The notes: generated from the sequence alone by a model not told the origin. A DNA stretch of 64,000 bases from Rhodopseudomonas palustris (GCA_016215605.1 JACRJB010000052.1:1-64000), one strand, 5' to 3'; counted from the first letter of the stretch, positions 37,841 to 49,048 are shown. Program-made: numbers and translations.

Positions 37841-39178
37841 TCAGCCGGTGGTGACGGCGGTCTCGACGTCGGACGGGTCGATGGTGCGGTTGAGGCTGGC
37901 GTGCAGCTTGTCGTGGTCGAGCTCGCCTTCCCACCACGAGACGAACACCGCCGCGATGCCGTTGCCGGTGATGTTGGTGAGCGCGCGCACCTCGCTCATG
38001 AACTTGTCGATCGAGAACACGATCGCCATGCCCGGAATCAGCGCCGGGTTGACCGCCGCGAGCGTGCCGGCGAGCGTGACGAAGCCGGCGCCGGTGACGC
38101 CGCTCGCGCCCTTCGAGGTCAGCATCGCCACCAGCAGGATGGTGATCTGTTCGCCGAAGCTGAGGTGGATGCCGAGCGCCTGCGCGATGAACAGCGTCGC
38201 CAGCGTCATGTAGATGTTGGTGCCGTCGAGATTGAACGAATAGCCGGTCGGTACCACGAGGCCGACCACCGACTTCGAGCAGCCGAGCCGCTCCAGCTTC
38301 TCCATCAGCTGCGGCAGCGCGCTTTCCGACGACGAGGTGCCGAGCACGATCAAGAGCTCGTCCTTGATGTAGCCGAGGAACTTGAAGATGTTGAAGCCGA
38401 CGAACTTGGCGATCAGCCCCAGCACCACGAACACGAACAGCGCCGCGGTGGCGTAGAACAGCGCGATCAGGCCGATCAGATTGGTGAGCGCGGCCGGGCC
38501 GTATTTGCCGATGGTGAAGGCCATCGCGCCGAACGCGCCGATCGGCGCGGCCTTCATCACGATCGCGATCACGCCGAACACGGCGTGCGCGGTATCGTCG
38601 ATCACGTCGCGCAGCCGATGGCCGCGCTCGCCGAGCGCCATCAGCGCGAAGCCGAACAGGATCGCGAACAGCAGCACCTGCAGGATGTCGCCCTTGGCGA
38701 ACGCGCCGACCACGCTCTCCGGGATGATGTTGAGGAAGAAGTCGACCGCGTGCATGTGGCTGGCCTGGTCGACGTACTTCGCCACGGCGGCAGCGTCCGG
38801 CTTGGCGGTGAGCCCGTGCCCGACCGGCACCAGGTTGCCGACGATCAGGCCGAGGATCAGCGCGAACGACGACACCACCTCGAAATACACCAACGCCTTG
38901 ACGCCGACGCGGCCGACCTTGCGGGCGTCCTGAATATGGGCGATGCCGGACACCACCGTGCAGAAGATGATCGGCGCGATCACCATCTTGATCAGCTTGA
39001 CGAAGCCGTCGCCGAGCGCCTTGATCCACGGGTCGGTCGCCAGCGTCGGCGACAGCCAGCCGACCAGCACGCCGATCACGATCGCGATCAGCACCTGGAC
39101 GTAAAGCACCTTGTACCAGGGCTTGGATTTCGTCGGATGAGACGTTCCGGAAATGCCGATATCGGTCATCGTCGACAT
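37841..39178 (-). CDS. dctA: C4-dicarboxylate transport protein DctA
   Basis: A 445-residue cation-coupled dicarboxylate carrier of the DAACS family, importing succinate, fumarate and malate. Family motifs include the serine-rich hairpin [10 protein letters not shown] and the helix sequence [12 protein letters not shown]. There are eight or so membrane segments plus re-entrant loops. ATG 39178 is preferred: GGAG lies 8 bases before it, whereas it is too near GTG 39187 and ATG 39184. No DctB/DctD regulator lies beside it. Confidence 0.95.
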   Translation of the reverse strand: MSTMTDIGISGTSHPTKSKPWYKVLYVQVLIAIVIGVLVGWLSPTLATDPWIKALGDGFVKLIKMVIAPIIFCTVVSGIAHIQDARKVGRVGVKALVYFEVVSSFALILGLIVGNLVPVGHGLTAKPDAAAVAKYVDQASHMHAVDFFLNIIPESVVGAFAKGDILQVLLFAILFGFALMALGERGHRLRDVIDDTAHAVFGVIAIVMKAAPIGAFGAMAFTIGKYGPAALTNLIGLIALFYATAALFVFVVLGLIAKFVGFNIFKFLGYIKDELLIVLGTSSSESALPQLMEKLERLGCSKSVVGLVVPTGYSFNLDGTNIYMTLATLFIAQALGIHLSFGEQITILLVAMLTSKGASGVTGAGFVTLAGTLAAVNPALIPGMAIVFSIDKFMSEVRALTNITGNGIAAVFVSWWEGELDHDKLHASLNRTIDPSDVETAVTTG

Positions 39179-39287
39179 AGCCATCACTCCACTGAACTCG
39201 ATGTGCCTGTCTTGTTGACGACGTCAGGACGACCACAGGCAGACCGGTCGGCCGAATCGATACGGAACTGAATGGAAAGGCGGCCGC

Positions 39288-39866
39288 TTACCCTCGCCGG
39301 CTGTCGAGCATCCGCCGGGCGGCGGGCAGCAGGGTCGCGCCGAGCGCGTTCTTCACCAGCGATCCGGCCAGAAACGGCAGCACGCCGACCGACCACGCCT
39401 TGGCGACGCCGAGATGCATGGCGAACGCCAGCCAGCCGAAGCCGAGCGCGAGGATCGCGATGTGGCCGAACGCCATCGCCACGAACAGCCGCGGCACCGA
39501 GCGGTCCCAGCCGCGCTCGGCGAACCAGCCGACGATGAACGCGGCGACGACGAAGCCCGCGAGGTAGCCCGCCGTCGGGCCCGTCAGCGTCGCGAGCCCG
39601 CCGACCGGTCCGGCGAACACCGGCAGCCCGAGCGCGCCCTCGGCCAGATAAGCGATCACGGTCACGCTGCCCAAGCGCGCGCCATAGGCGGCGCCGATCA
39701 GCAGCACAACCAGGGTTTGCAGCGTCATCGGAACCAGCGGCAACGGCAGATTGAGCTTCGCCGACAGCGTCAGCAGCGCGGTGCCGAGAGCGATCAGAAC
39801 GGCCGAACGGACGATGTCCGAAGCCTGGTCCGCGCGCTGGGGCCAGAGCATTCCAGCAAGCGCCAT
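39288..39866 (-). CDS. bioY: BioY biotin transporter
   Basis: A 192-residue membrane protein of the BioY family, the substrate-binding component of biotin ECF transporters; lone BioY proteins can also take up biotin without BioM and BioN. Family features include LPLPLVPMTLQTLVVLL near residues 40-56 and LTGPTAGYLAGFV. bioM and bioN are not seen next to it. ATG 39866 follows GGAGG. Biotin is the cofactor of the AccB protein encoded at 47048-47545. Confidence 0.93.
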   Translation of the reverse strand: MALAGMLWPQRADQASDIVRSAVLIALGTALLTLSAKLNLPLPLVPMTLQTLVVLLIGAAYGARLGSVTVIAYLAEGALGLPVFAGPVGGLATLTGPTAGYLAGFVVAAFIVGWFAERGWDRSVPRLFVAMAFGHIAILALGFGWLAFAMHLGVAKAWSVGVLPFLAGSLVKNALGATLLPAARRMLDSRRG

Positions 39867-39990
39867 GTGCCCTCCGGAGGGCGGCGGCACGGGACCGATC
39901 GGCAAAGGAAATTCTCCCGGAAGGAATGATCCGCGGCTGGCTATAGCGACGAAATGCCGCTGAGATCAAGCCTCGAATCGCGTTCCGCCG

Positions 39991-41196
39991 TCACCTGCCC
40001 GTAATTTCTGCCCCGAGCCATTTGGTGATTCGGCGCACCGCCTCGCGCATGTCGTCGGCCGACCGGGCGTAGGAAAATCGCACGAAGTCCTTGCCCCGCA
40101 CCGGATCGAAATCGGTTCCGGGAGTCGCTGCGACGTGCGCCTCGGCCAGCATCCGTTTGGTGAAGTCGAAACTGTCCGCGGTGAATTTCGAGACGTCGGC
40201 ATAGAGATAGAACGCGCCGTCCGCCGGCAGAAACTCGGTCAGCCCGGCCTGCGGCAGTCCGGCGATCAGGATGTTGCGGTTCTCCTCGTAGCCACGCTTC
40301 ACCGCCTCCATCTCGTCGCTTCCGTCGAACGCCGCTTCGGCCGCGATCTGCGACAGCGTCGGCACCGAAATCGCGAGATTCTGCTGCAACCGCTCGACCG
40401 GCCGCACCAAGCTCTCGGGCAGCACCATCCAGCCGACCCGCCAGCCCGTCATGCAGAAGTACTTCGAGAACGAATTGATCACGACGGCGTGCGGCGACAG
40501 CTCCGCCGCGGTCACTGCCGGAAACGCGTAGTCGAGCCCGTGATAGATCTCGTCGGAGATGAAGCGGATGCCTTCGCTCTCGGCGACGGCGATCAGCTCG
40601 GTCAGCGCTTCGCGCGTCATCATCGTGCCGGTCGGATTGGCCGGGCTGCCGACCAGCACGCCCTTCAGCGGCGCCTTGCGATGCGCGGCGAGCAGCGCCT
40701 CGCCGGTCAGCGCGTGCCGCGTCTCGCTGTGGGTCTCGATCAACACCGGCTCGCAGCCCAGCGCGGTGAGGATGTGGCGATACGGCGGATAGCCCGGCAC
40801 CGTCACGGCGACCCGGTCGCCCGGTTCGAACAGCGCCAGGAACGACAGGATGAAGGCGCCGGACGACCCGGTGGTGACGACGATGCGGTCCGGATCGACC
40901 TCGCAGCGATAGGTCTCGCGATAGTGCCGCGCGATCCGCGCGCGCAGCGACGGGATGCCGAGCGCCGACGTGTAGTCGATCCGCCCCTGCTCCAGCGCCC
41001 GATGCGCGGCGGAGAGCGCCGTACGCGGCGCCGGCGCCCAGGGCTGGCCGACCTCCATGTGGATGACGTGGCCGCCGGCGGCTTCGATCCGCTCCGCGGC
41101 CGCCATCACATCCATCACCATGAAGGGCGGTACGTTGCTCCGGGTGGACGCGGTCAACAATTGACGCAGCGCCGCCGTCTTGGTCGCATCGAGCAT
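39991..41196 (-). CDS. Class I/II pyridoxal-phosphate aminotransferase
   Basis: A 401-residue fold-type I aminotransferase. The PLP lysine lies in NSFSKYFCMTGWRVGW, the phosphate-binding part in SSGAFILSF and SPANPTGTM, and the carboxylate-binding Arg near RFSYARS. Relatives include aspartate aminotransferase-like and MalY-like enzymes; the amino acid substrate cannot be assigned. It is divergent from the M48 protease gene. Confidence 0.9.
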   Translation of the reverse strand: MLDATKTAALRQLLTASTRSNVPPFMVMDVMAAAERIEAAGGHVIHMEVGQPWAPAPRTALSAAHRALEQGRIDYTSALGIPSLRARIARHYRETYRCEVDPDRIVVTTGSSGAFILSFLALFEPGDRVAVTVPGYPPYRHILTALGCEPVLIETHSETRHALTGEALLAAHRKAPLKGVLVGSPANPTGTMMTREALTELIAVAESEGIRFISDEIYHGLDYAFPAVTAAELSPHAVVINSFSKYFCMTGWRVGWMVLPESLVRPVERLQQNLAISVPTLSQIAAEAAFDGSDEMEAVKRGYEENRNILIAGLPQAGLTEFLPADGAFYLYADVSKFTADSFDFTKRMLAEAHVAATPGTDFDPVRGKDFVRFSYARSADDMREAVRRITKWLGAEITGR

Positions 41197-41307
41197 TGAA
41201 ATCTGCTATCTCCCGCGCGGTTCGGTTCGGCGAAACCCGGCGAGCGTCGCGCTGCTGCCGCATTGCTGGGCTGATCAGGGGAATATCCGGTATTCGAACC
41301 TCGGCCA

Positions 41308-42735
41308 ATGCCCAAAACGATGGTTGAAGCTCTGCTCGGCGCTGTGCGCCGGACGATCCGCGCGCAGGCGCCGCGGCTGGTGGCGGTGGTGACCGCCGCC
41401 GCGCTGGCGCTCGCCCCGGTTCCCACCTTCGCCCAGGCGCCGCAGCCGAAGGGACCGCCGCTGCTGCGCGACACCGAGATCGAGAACCTGCTGCGCGACT
41501 ACACGCGGCCGATCCTGCGCGCCGCCGGCCTCGAGAAGCAGAACATCCAGGTCGCGATCATCAACGATCCCTCGTTCAACGCCTTCGTCGCCGACGGGCG
41601 CCGCATCTTCGTCAATTACGGCGCGCTGATGCAGTCGCAGACGCCGAACCAGCTGATCGGCGTGCTGGCGCACGAGACCGGCCATCTCGCCGGCGGCCAT
41701 CTGTCCAAGCTGCGGACCCAGCTGGCGCAGGCGCAGACGCAGATGATCGTGGCGATGCTGCTCGGCGTCGGCGCGCTGGTCGCCGGCTCCAGGGCGGGCC
41801 CGAACAGCGGCGCCAGCAATATCGGCGCCGCGGCGATCTCGGCGCCGCAGGAAATGATCCGGCGCAATCTCTTGTCCTATCAGCGCCAGCAGGAAGAGAA
41901 CGCCGACAAGGCCGCGGTGAAATTCCTCGACGCCACCGGGCAGTCCGCCAAGGGGATGTACGAGACGTTTCGCCGCTTCACCGACGAGAGCCTGTTCGCG
42001 GCGCGCGGCGCCGATCCCTATGCGCAGTCGCATCCGATGCCGGCAGACCGCGTCCGCGCCCTCGAGGAACTGGCGCGGTCCAGTCCCAACTGGGACAAGA
42101 AGGACGACGCCGCGCTGCAGCTGCGCCACGACATGATGCGCGCCAAGACCTCCGGCTTCATGGAGCGGCCGGATACGGTGGCGCGGCGCTATCCGCTGTC
42201 CAACACCAGCCTGCCCGCACGCTACGCCCGTGCGATCTCGGCCTATCTGCATGGCGACCCGCGCTCGGCGTTGGCGCAGATCGACAGTCTGATCCAGACC
42301 GAGCCGAACAACCCCTATTTCTACGAACTGCGCGGTCAGGCGCTGCTCGAAGGCGGCCGGCCGCAGGAAGCGATCGCGCCGCTGCGCAAGGCGCTGTCGC
42401 TGTCGCGCAGCGCGCCGCTGATCGAGATGCTGCTCGGCCAGGCGATGGTGGCGTCCGGCAACAACGCCAGCACCGACGAGGCGATCCGGATTCTGCGGCT
42501 GGCGCTGTCGCGCGAGGGCGAGGCGCCGCTCGGCTACAGCCAGCTGGCGATGGCCTATGGCCGCAAGGGCGACTATGCCGAAGCCGATCTCGCGTCGGCC
42601 CAGGCCGCGTTCCTCCGCGGCGATAACAAGACCGCGCGCGAACTCGCGTCGCGCGCCAAGACCCGCTTCCCGGTCGGCTCACCCGGGTGGGTCAAGGCCG
42701 ACGACATCGTCGAAGCGAAACCGCTGTCCAAATAG
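41308..42735 (+). CDS. Periplasmic M48-family metalloprotease with TPR repeats (BepA-like)
   Basis: A 475-residue protein with a signal peptide ending near TFAQA (about residue 43). An M48 Zn-protease domain follows, with HETGH (HExxH) in VLAHETGHLAGGH and the third ligand region in QEENADKAA. The C-terminal half has TPR-like repeats (PNNPYFYELRGQALLEGG, APLGYSQLAMAYGRKG). BepA of Escherichia coli has this same layout and controls assembly or degradation of LptD, so a role in outer-membrane quality control is likely by analogy. Confidence 0.9.
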   Translation: MPKTMVEALLGAVRRTIRAQAPRLVAVVTAAALALAPVPTFAQAPQPKGPPLLRDTEIENLLRDYTRPILRAAGLEKQNIQVAIINDPSFNAFVADGRRIFVNYGALMQSQTPNQLIGVLAHETGHLAGGHLSKLRTQLAQAQTQMIVAMLLGVGALVAGSRAGPNSGASNIGAAAISAPQEMIRRNLLSYQRQQEENADKAAVKFLDATGQSAKGMYETFRRFTDESLFAARGADPYAQSHPMPADRVRALEELARSSPNWDKKDDAALQLRHDMMRAKTSGFMERPDTVARRYPLSNTSLPARYARAISAYLHGDPRSALAQIDSLIQTEPNNPYFYELRGQALLEGGRPQEAIAPLRKALSLSRSAPLIEMLLGQAMVASGNNASTDEAIRILRLALSREGEAPLGYSQLAMAYGRKGDYAEADLASAQAAFLRGDNKTARELASRAKTRFPVGSPGWVKADDIVEAKPLSK

Positions 42736-42787
42736 CGTAACGCGCGATCGCGGATCGTATCCGGCAGCGGCGTCGCGGGGCGCCGGT

Positions 42788-42801
42788 TTGATGCACGTCA
42801 A
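42788..42801 (+). promoter_or_regulatory. FixK/FNR-type operator
   Basis: TTGA-TGCACG-TCAA, an exact TTGA-N6-TCAA box, flanked by T and A that extend its symmetry. It lies 86 bases upstream of the BA14K-like gene. FixK2, FnrN and AadR of this bacterial group use such sites for low-oxygen control. It may be a chance match. Confidence 0.55.
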
Positions 42802-42886
42802 ATCGACGGCCGCACCGAAGGTGTCTGCCTATCGGGCGTGCCCTCGCGCCGATTGGCGCGCGGCCGACAACCAAGGGAGAGACACC

Positions 42887-43258
42887 ATGAGATCGAGACT
42901 GCAAGGCGGCGGTGCCGCGCGCAAGCTGATCACGCGCGCATTGGCGAGCGTCATGCTCCTGACGATGTACGGACTCGGACTGATCACCACCACCGCCGTG
43001 ACCATCGCGGCGTCGACCCAGCCGGCGCAGGCCTGGCGCGGCCGCGGACGTGGGCGCGGCTGGGGCGGCGGCGACGCCGGCGCCGCGATCGGGCTCGGCA
43101 TCGGCGCGGCGATCGTCGGCGGTGCGATCGCAGCCAGCGCCGCGGAGGACGCCCGGCGCCGCGATGCGATCGGCTACTGCGCGCAGCGCTACCGCTCGTT
43201 CAACCCGGAGACCATGACCTATATCGGCAGGGACGGCCGGGCGCGCCCCTGCCCGTAG
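42887..43258 (+). CDS. BA14K-like small exported protein
   Basis: A 123-residue protein with a long signal peptide (about residues 1-49, ending AQA). An Arg/Gly-rich patch, a Gly/Ala-rich hydrophobic stretch that may cross the membrane, and a C-terminal motif YCAQRYRSFNPETMTYIGRD with a final RPCP follow. This C-terminal motif is that of BA14K proteins, immunoreactive Brucella proteins common in Rhizobiales with lectin-like properties. GGGAGA is 8 bases upstream of the ATG. A FixK-type box lies upstream. Confidence 0.82.
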   Translation: MRSRLQGGGAARKLITRALASVMLLTMYGLGLITTTAVTIAASTQPAQAWRGRGRGRGWGGGDAGAAIGLGIGAAIVGGAIAASAAEDARRRDAIGYCAQRYRSFNPETMTYIGRDGRARPCP

Positions 43259-43456
43259 TCGAAACGCGTGGTTGATCTGCGCTGAACGACAGACCACGGG
43301 GCGCGATCGTTCGCTATGATCAGCGCGCGATCGCGCCCCGCCCGCCATGACACGGCGCGCGCCGTTGCCGATCTCACTCGTGCACACCGCATCACACCGT
43401 CGGGCGCCGCGCCGCGCGCGCTTGCCCTCTTCACCACCCCACAGGAGTTCACCTCG

Positions 43457-44086
43457 ATGTCTCTTCATATCGGCGACACCGCGCCCGATTTCACCGCCGA
43501 CACCACCAAAGGCCCGATCTCGCTGCACGATTGGGCCGCCGACTCCTGGGTGTTCTTCTTCAGCCATCCCGCCGATTTCACGCCGGTCTGCACCACCGAG
43601 ATGGGCAGGACCTCGAAGCTGTCGCAGCAGTTCGCCGCACGCAACGTCAAGCCGCTCGGACTCTCGACCGACACCGTGCCCGAACATCTGAAGTGGATCA
43701 CCGACGTCAACGACACCCAGCACACCGATTTGCAGTTTCCGATCGTCGCCGATCCGGAGCTGAAGGTCGCGAAGCTGTACGACATGATCCATCCCAACCA
43801 GAGCGACACCGCGGCGGTGCGTTCGGTGTTCATCATCGATCCCAAAAAGAAGATCCGGCTGACCATGACCTACCCGATGAATGTCGGCCGGAACTTCGAC
43901 GAGATCATGCGGGTGATCGACGCGCTGCAGCTCGCCGACAAACATCGCGTCGCCACCCCGGCCGATTGGCGCGCCGGCGACAAGGTGATCATCCCGCTGT
44001 CGCTGCAGGGCGACGACGCAGCGAAGGCGTTCCCGCAGGGCTGGGACGCGCCGCGGCCGTATCTGCGCCTGACCACCGTCAAGTAA
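43457..44086 (+). CDS. 1-Cys peroxiredoxin (Prx6 class)
   Basis: A 209-residue peroxiredoxin. The peroxidatic cysteine is in PADFTPVCTTEMG and the C-terminal extension (WRAGDKVIIPLSLQGDDA, GWDAPRPYLR) marks the Prx6 class. It reduces hydrogen peroxide and organic peroxides in the cytoplasm. AGGAG lies 10 bases before the ATG. A strong terminator follows at 44112-44150. Confidence 0.95.
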   Translation: MSLHIGDTAPDFTADTTKGPISLHDWAADSWVFFFSHPADFTPVCTTEMGRTSKLSQQFAARNVKPLGLSTDTVPEHLKWITDVNDTQHTDLQFPIVADPELKVAKLYDMIHPNQSDTAAVRSVFIIDPKKKIRLTMTYPMNVGRNFDEIMRVIDALQLADKHRVATPADWRAGDKVIIPLSLQGDDAAKAFPQGWDAPRPYLRLTTVK

Positions 44087-44111
44087 CGCCGCGGCGTCTC
44101 GCCGCAGATCC

Positions 44112-44150
44112 GCGCCGGCGTTCGCGAACACGAACGCCGGCGCACTGTTT
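44112..44150 (+). terminator. Rho-independent terminator of the peroxiredoxin gene
   Basis: Perfect 13-base stem GCGCCGGCGTTCG (44112-44124) and CGAACGCCGGCGC (44131-44143), 6-base loop, then ACTGTTTT. Confidence 0.85.
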
Positions 44151-44297
44151 TGGAGATCGCCCTCGCCGCGTCGTGCCGGCGGCTCGGACGGCTGACCGAA
44201 ACGTGTTCACAAATTGCGCGTATTTCCACCGGAAAAGCGGTATGAAACGTCCGAATCCGCCGATCCGACCCGTTTGTCCGCCTTGAAGGGATTGCCC

Positions 44298-45065
44298 ATG
44301 CCGTCGTTCCGCCCGCTCGCCGCTGCCCTTCTCGCGCTCGCCCTGGTGGCCGCGCCCGGTGTCGCCTCGGCGCAGAAATTCTCAGACGAGCAGCGCAAAG
44401 AGATCCAGAGCATCATCAAGGACTATCTGGTGTCGCACCCCGAGGTGCTGGAAGAGGCGTCCGACGAGCTGAGCAAGCGACAGGCCAACGCCGCCGCCGA
44501 GAAGCATCAGGCCGCGATCAAGGAGAACGCCGAGGCGATCTTCAATTCGCCGCGCGGCGTGACGATCGGCAACAAGAACGGCGACGTCACCTTCGTCGAG
44601 TTCTTCGATTACAATTGCGGCTACTGCAAGCGCGCGATGACTGACATGCTCGAACTGCTGAAGGACGATCCGAAGCTGAAGGTCGTGCTCAAGGAATTCC
44701 CCGTGCTCGGGCCGGGCTCGGTCGAGGCCGCGCAGGTCGCGATAGCGGTGCGGATGCAGGATCCGGGCGGCAAGAAGTATCTCGACTTCCACCAGAAGCT
44801 GATGGGCGGCCGCGGCCAGGCCGACAAGGCGCGCGCGATCGCCGCCGCCAAGGACGCCGGCCTCGACATCGCACGGCTGGAAAAGGACATGGCGAGCCCG
44901 GAAGTGCGCGCCACCATCGAAGAGAGCTTCAAGCTCGCGGAGTCGATGGGCATGAACGGCACGCCGAGCTACGTGATCGGCAAGCAGGTGGTGGTCGGCG
45001 CCGTCGGCCTCGAGACGCTGCGCCAGAAGGTGGCGATCGCGCGTTGCGGCAAGGAACAGTGCTGA
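44298..45065 (+). CDS. DsbA-like periplasmic thiol oxidoreductase
   Basis: A 255-residue exported protein with a signal peptide ending ASAQ near residue 26, an N-terminal helical part of about 70 residues as in ScsC/BdbD-like proteins, and a DsbA thioredoxin-fold domain with active site CGYC and cis-Pro in NGTPSYVIG. It makes or rearranges disulfides in periplasmic proteins; the helical N-terminus suggests an oligomeric or isomerase-like form. AAGGG is 8 bases before the ATG. Confidence 0.92.
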   Translation: MPSFRPLAAALLALALVAAPGVASAQKFSDEQRKEIQSIIKDYLVSHPEVLEEASDELSKRQANAAAEKHQAAIKENAEAIFNSPRGVTIGNKNGDVTFVEFFDYNCGYCKRAMTDMLELLKDDPKLKVVLKEFPVLGPGSVEAAQVAIAVRMQDPGGKKYLDFHQKLMGGRGQADKARAIAAAKDAGLDIARLEKDMASPEVRATIEESFKLAESMGMNGTPSYVIGKQVVVGAVGLETLRQKVAIARCGKEQC

Positions 45066-45167
45066 GCGCCTCGCGCGCAGTGATCCGGTTCTGAGCGATC
45101 GGAACCGGGCTCCGCGCTCAGGCGTCGACCCGCACCACGGCGCGGCGCGGCTTCCTCGTGCGCTCCG

Positions 45168-45380
45168 TCAGGAAGGAAAGTCGGTCTCGGCGACGTGGAC
45201 GCGGTCCGCGTGCAGCGACCATTCCTTCAGCCGCCCGGCCTCGCAGAACTTGCGCTTCGCGATCTCGCTCGCGTCGTGACTGTTGGCGGCCTCGACTTCC
45301 AGTAACCCCTGACAGACCTCGGCATGGCGGCCGTTTTCGCCGAGGATGTCCTTCATAAAACGCACGACATAGCGGGTCAT
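45168..45380 (-). CDS. Small conserved hypothetical protein
   Basis: A 70-residue soluble protein (MTRYVVRFMKDILG at the start). The product has no domain I recognise. A strong ribosome site (GGGAGG, 5 bases before the ATG at 45380) and good codon use support it as a gene. The frame is open further upstream without a better start. It is convergent with the dsbA-like gene and divergent from the DUF1236 gene. Confidence 0.75.
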   Translation of the reverse strand: MTRYVVRFMKDILGENGRHAEVCQGLLEVEAANSHDASEIAKRKFCEAGRLKEWSLHADRVHVAETDFPS

Positions 45381-45544
45381 AACGCCTCCCGATCCAGCCT
45401 CAGGCGATGCAAGCGGCATGCCTGATAACAGGCTGAGTGGACCGCGGGTTCCAGCCCTCGCGGTCCGGGCTGAGCGCCCAGTCGTCCACACTTAGTCCTG
45501 CTCGCCGCGCGCAGCAAAACAAAACTGCGAGACCCGGTTTTCCC

Positions 45545-45569
45545 GGAACTGTCCGCGCCGCGTCGGGTT
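45545..45569 (+). promoter_or_regulatory. Possible EcfG-type promoter before the DUF1236 gene
   Basis: GGAAC (45545-45549), 16 bases, GGTT (45566-45569), against the EcfG consensus GGAAC-N16/17-CGTT. The -10 end is 34 bases before the ATG. One mismatch. Confidence 0.4.
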
Positions 45570-45603
45570 GTCGCGCGGGCAGGATCACTGGGAGGATGTT
45601 CCA

Positions 45604-46230
45604 ATGACCAATCGTTTCCTGATTTCGGTTGCAGCCGCTGCGCTGATCGGCAGCGGCATCGCTGCCCAAGCGCAGAGCGGCGGCGCCGCGACCGGCTCGT
45701 CGGCACCGCAGATGAACCGGTCCGAAGGCGCCGGCATGAATGCAGGGCCGGCCGATGAGCGCCGCGCCCCGGCCGGCGCCAGCCAGCAGCGGGCGCAGGA
45801 CAGCGCGCCCAAGGGCTCGATGAGCTCGGACGGCGGCCGTATCGGCAAGGACATGAAAGCCGAGGACCGCAACGCCAAGGAGATGGACCGCAAGGCCGGC
45901 AACGATCGCGATCAGATGAACCGCAACGCCGACAGCCAGCGCGACCGGACCACGACCGGCCAGGCCGGCGCCGGCGCCAAGCTCTCGACCGAACAGCGCA
46001 CCAAGATCACCACCGTGATCAAGAACCAGCGGATCGCGCCGCAGACCAACGTCAATTTCTCGATCTCGGTGGGAACGCGGGTGCCGCGCGACGTCCGCTT
46101 CCATCCGCTGCCGACCGAGATCATCACGATCTATCCGCAGTGGCGCGGCTACGAGTTCTTCCTGGTCCGGGACGAGATCATCGTGGTCGATCCGCGGACG
46201 CTGGAGATCGTCGCGGTGCTCGACGCTTAG
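45604..46230 (+). CDS. DUF1236-domain exported protein
   Basis: A 208-residue protein with a signal peptide (ends AAQAQS, about residue 24), a hydrophilic Met/Arg/Asp-rich middle with repeated RNA/DRD-type units, and a C-terminal DUF1236 domain (about residues 130-208; [19 protein letters not shown]). DUF1236 proteins are common in Rhizobiales and without known function. GGAGG is 8 bases upstream. A terminator follows directly. Confidence 0.88.
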   Translation: MTNRFLISVAAAALIGSGIAAQAQSGGAATGSSAPQMNRSEGAGMNAGPADERRAPAGASQQRAQDSAPKGSMSSDGGRIGKDMKAEDRNAKEMDRKAGNDRDQMNRNADSQRDRTTTGQAGAGAKLSTEQRTKITTVIKNQRIAPQTNVNFSISVGTRVPRDVRFHPLPTEIITIYPQWRGYEFFLVRDEIIVVDPRTLEIVAVLDA

Positions 46231-46556
46231 GCACCGGTCGAACGGTCCGACAGGTCGAAGGGCGGTCCGTCGGGCCGCCCTTTCTTGTGCACGGCGGTCC
46301 GATGCAGAGCGGCATGGCAGCACCCATTGCGAACAGATCGCAAGGTTTTGCGGCCACTTGGCCCGCCCCCCTCTCCCAAAGCATCAGCCAATTGATGCGG
46401 CATCGGAACGTGTTGAGGCTTCCCCTCAGCCGTGAGGTTACCTATAACGCGCGCAATCAAGTGAATTTCGCCCGAAACGCCGGCTTCGATTGTCCGGACT
46501 TTCGGTCCGGACGGTGCGTCCGTCGGAGACCTTCGCTGACATTGCCGGAATTTCGG
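46231..46556. other. Terminator and leader region before aroQ
   Basis: About 325 bases. It contains the terminator at 46258-46286, CCTCA-GCCG-TGAGG (46424-46437) followed by a -10-like TATAAC (46443-46448), and a hairpin made of two GTCCGGAC blocks separated by five bases (about 46495-46515) with no T-run after it. The hairpin lies in the likely aroQ-accB-accC leader. No gene is supported. Confidence 0.45.
46258..46286 (+). terminator. Rho-independent terminator after the DUF1236 gene
   Basis: Stem AAGGGCGG (46258-46265) with CCGCCCTT (46275-46282), 9-base loop, then TCTT. Confidence 0.85.
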
Positions 46557-47012
46557 ATGCCTCAAACGATTTACGTGCTCAATGGCCCGAACCTGAATTT
46601 GCTCGGGACCCGGGAGCCGGAAATTTACGGCCACGCCACTTTGGCCGATGTCGAAAAACTGTGCACCGAGACTGCAGCGAGCCTCGGCCTGACCGCCGTT
46701 TGCCGCCAATCGAACCACGAAGGCGCGCTGATCGACTGGATTCACAAGGCGCGCGCCGAACAGGCCGTCGGAATCGTGCTCAACGCCGGCGGTTACACCC
46801 ACACCTCGGTGGCGCTGCACGACGCGCTGGTCGGGGTGCAGATCCCGACCGTGGAAGTTCACGTCTCCAACGTCTACGCGCGGGACAGTTTCCGCCATCA
46901 CTCCTTCATCGCGAAGGCCGCCTTTGCCAGCCTGTGCGGCTTCGGCATCGACGGCTACCGGCTGGCCATCACCGGTCTCGCCGCGAAAATCGGCGCCAGC
47001 GCAAAGGCCTGA
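46557..47012 (+). CDS. aroQ: Type II 3-dehydroquinate dehydratase
   Basis: A 151-residue shikimate-pathway enzyme that dehydrates 3-dehydroquinate. The family signature [19 protein letters not shown] with its catalytic Tyr is at the start, and [12 protein letters not shown] and [17 protein letters not shown] carry the conserved Asn, His and Arg. Length is typical. It is first in the aroQ-accB-accC order common in alphaproteobacteria, 35 bases before accB. Confidence 0.96.
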   Translation: MPQTIYVLNGPNLNLLGTREPEIYGHATLADVEKLCTETAASLGLTAVCRQSNHEGALIDWIHKARAEQAVGIVLNAGGYTHTSVALHDALVGVQIPTVEVHVSNVYARDSFRHHSFIAKAAFASLCGFGIDGYRLAITGLAAKIGASAKA

Positions 47013-47047
47013 CCCGCCCCGTTCACTCAAGACATCTGGATCGAAAC

Positions 47048-47545
47048 ATGGCCCGCCAGCCTGAAGACAAGACCGCCGCCAAGCCGAAGGACGCCAAGGC
47101 GACCGACGACAGCGTGCTGATCCGCGAACTCGCCTTGCTGCTCGACGAGACCAATCTCACCGAGATCGAGATCGAGCGCGCCGGATTGCGCGTGCGCGTC
47201 GCGCGCAATGTCAGCATCGCCGCCTCGGTGCCGATGAGCTACGCTGCGGCCCCGGCGGCCGGCGGCGCGATCGCGCCGATCGAAACCGCTGCAATCGACC
47301 TCGCCAAGCATCCCGGCATGGTTCCCTCGCCGATGGTCGGCACGGTGTATTGGGCGCCCGAGCCCGGCGCCAAGCCGTTCATCGAGGTCGGGTCGCGGGT
47401 GTCCGCCGGCGAGACGCTGTTCATCATCGAGGCGATGAAGACGATGAACCAGATCCCGTCGCCGCGCGCCGGCACCGTCACGCAGATTCTCGTCGAGGAC
47501 GGCCAGCCGGTCGAATTCGGCGAGCCGTTGGTGGTGATCGAATAG
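47048..47545 (+). CDS. accB: Biotin carboxyl carrier protein of acetyl-CoA carboxylase
   Basis: A 165-residue carrier. The biotinylation site is the Lys in EAMKTMNQI near the C-terminus, preceded by the Ala/Pro-rich linker and the [16 protein letters not shown] thumb-like region of AccB. It carries carboxyl groups from AccC to the carboxyltransferase in fatty-acid synthesis. The gap to accC is 102 bases. Confidence 0.96.
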   Translation: MARQPEDKTAAKPKDAKATDDSVLIRELALLLDETNLTEIEIERAGLRVRVARNVSIAASVPMSYAAAPAAGGAIAPIETAAIDLAKHPGMVPSPMVGTVYWAPEPGAKPFIEVGSRVSAGETLFIIEAMKTMNQIPSPRAGTVTQILVEDGQPVEFGEPLVVIE

Positions 47546-47647
47546 CGAGTGGCGAATGGCGCGTAGCGCAACCAGCTATGTCGCACCGCCATTCGCACCT
47601 ATTCCCTGCTCCCCCTTCGCCATTCGCCTCTCAGAACGGTCGCCCCG

Positions 47648-49003
<1,356 letters not shown>

Positions 49004-49023
49004 AAAAAGACGTTCAGAGCGAT

Positions 49024-49048
49024 GGAACCAGTTCCCGACTTCGGCGTT
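49024..49048 (+). promoter_or_regulatory. EcfG-type general-stress promoter
   Basis: GGAAC (49024-49028), exactly 16 bases, CGTT (49045-49048): an exact match to the alphaproteobacterial EcfG consensus. It lies 73 bases upstream of the histidine kinase GTG start, in the gap after accC. Confidence 0.7.

Noticed and set aside
39940-39947. GCTATAGC palindrome upstream of bioY as a BioR site
   Set aside because: Too short and it does not match the TTATCTATAA-type BioR box.
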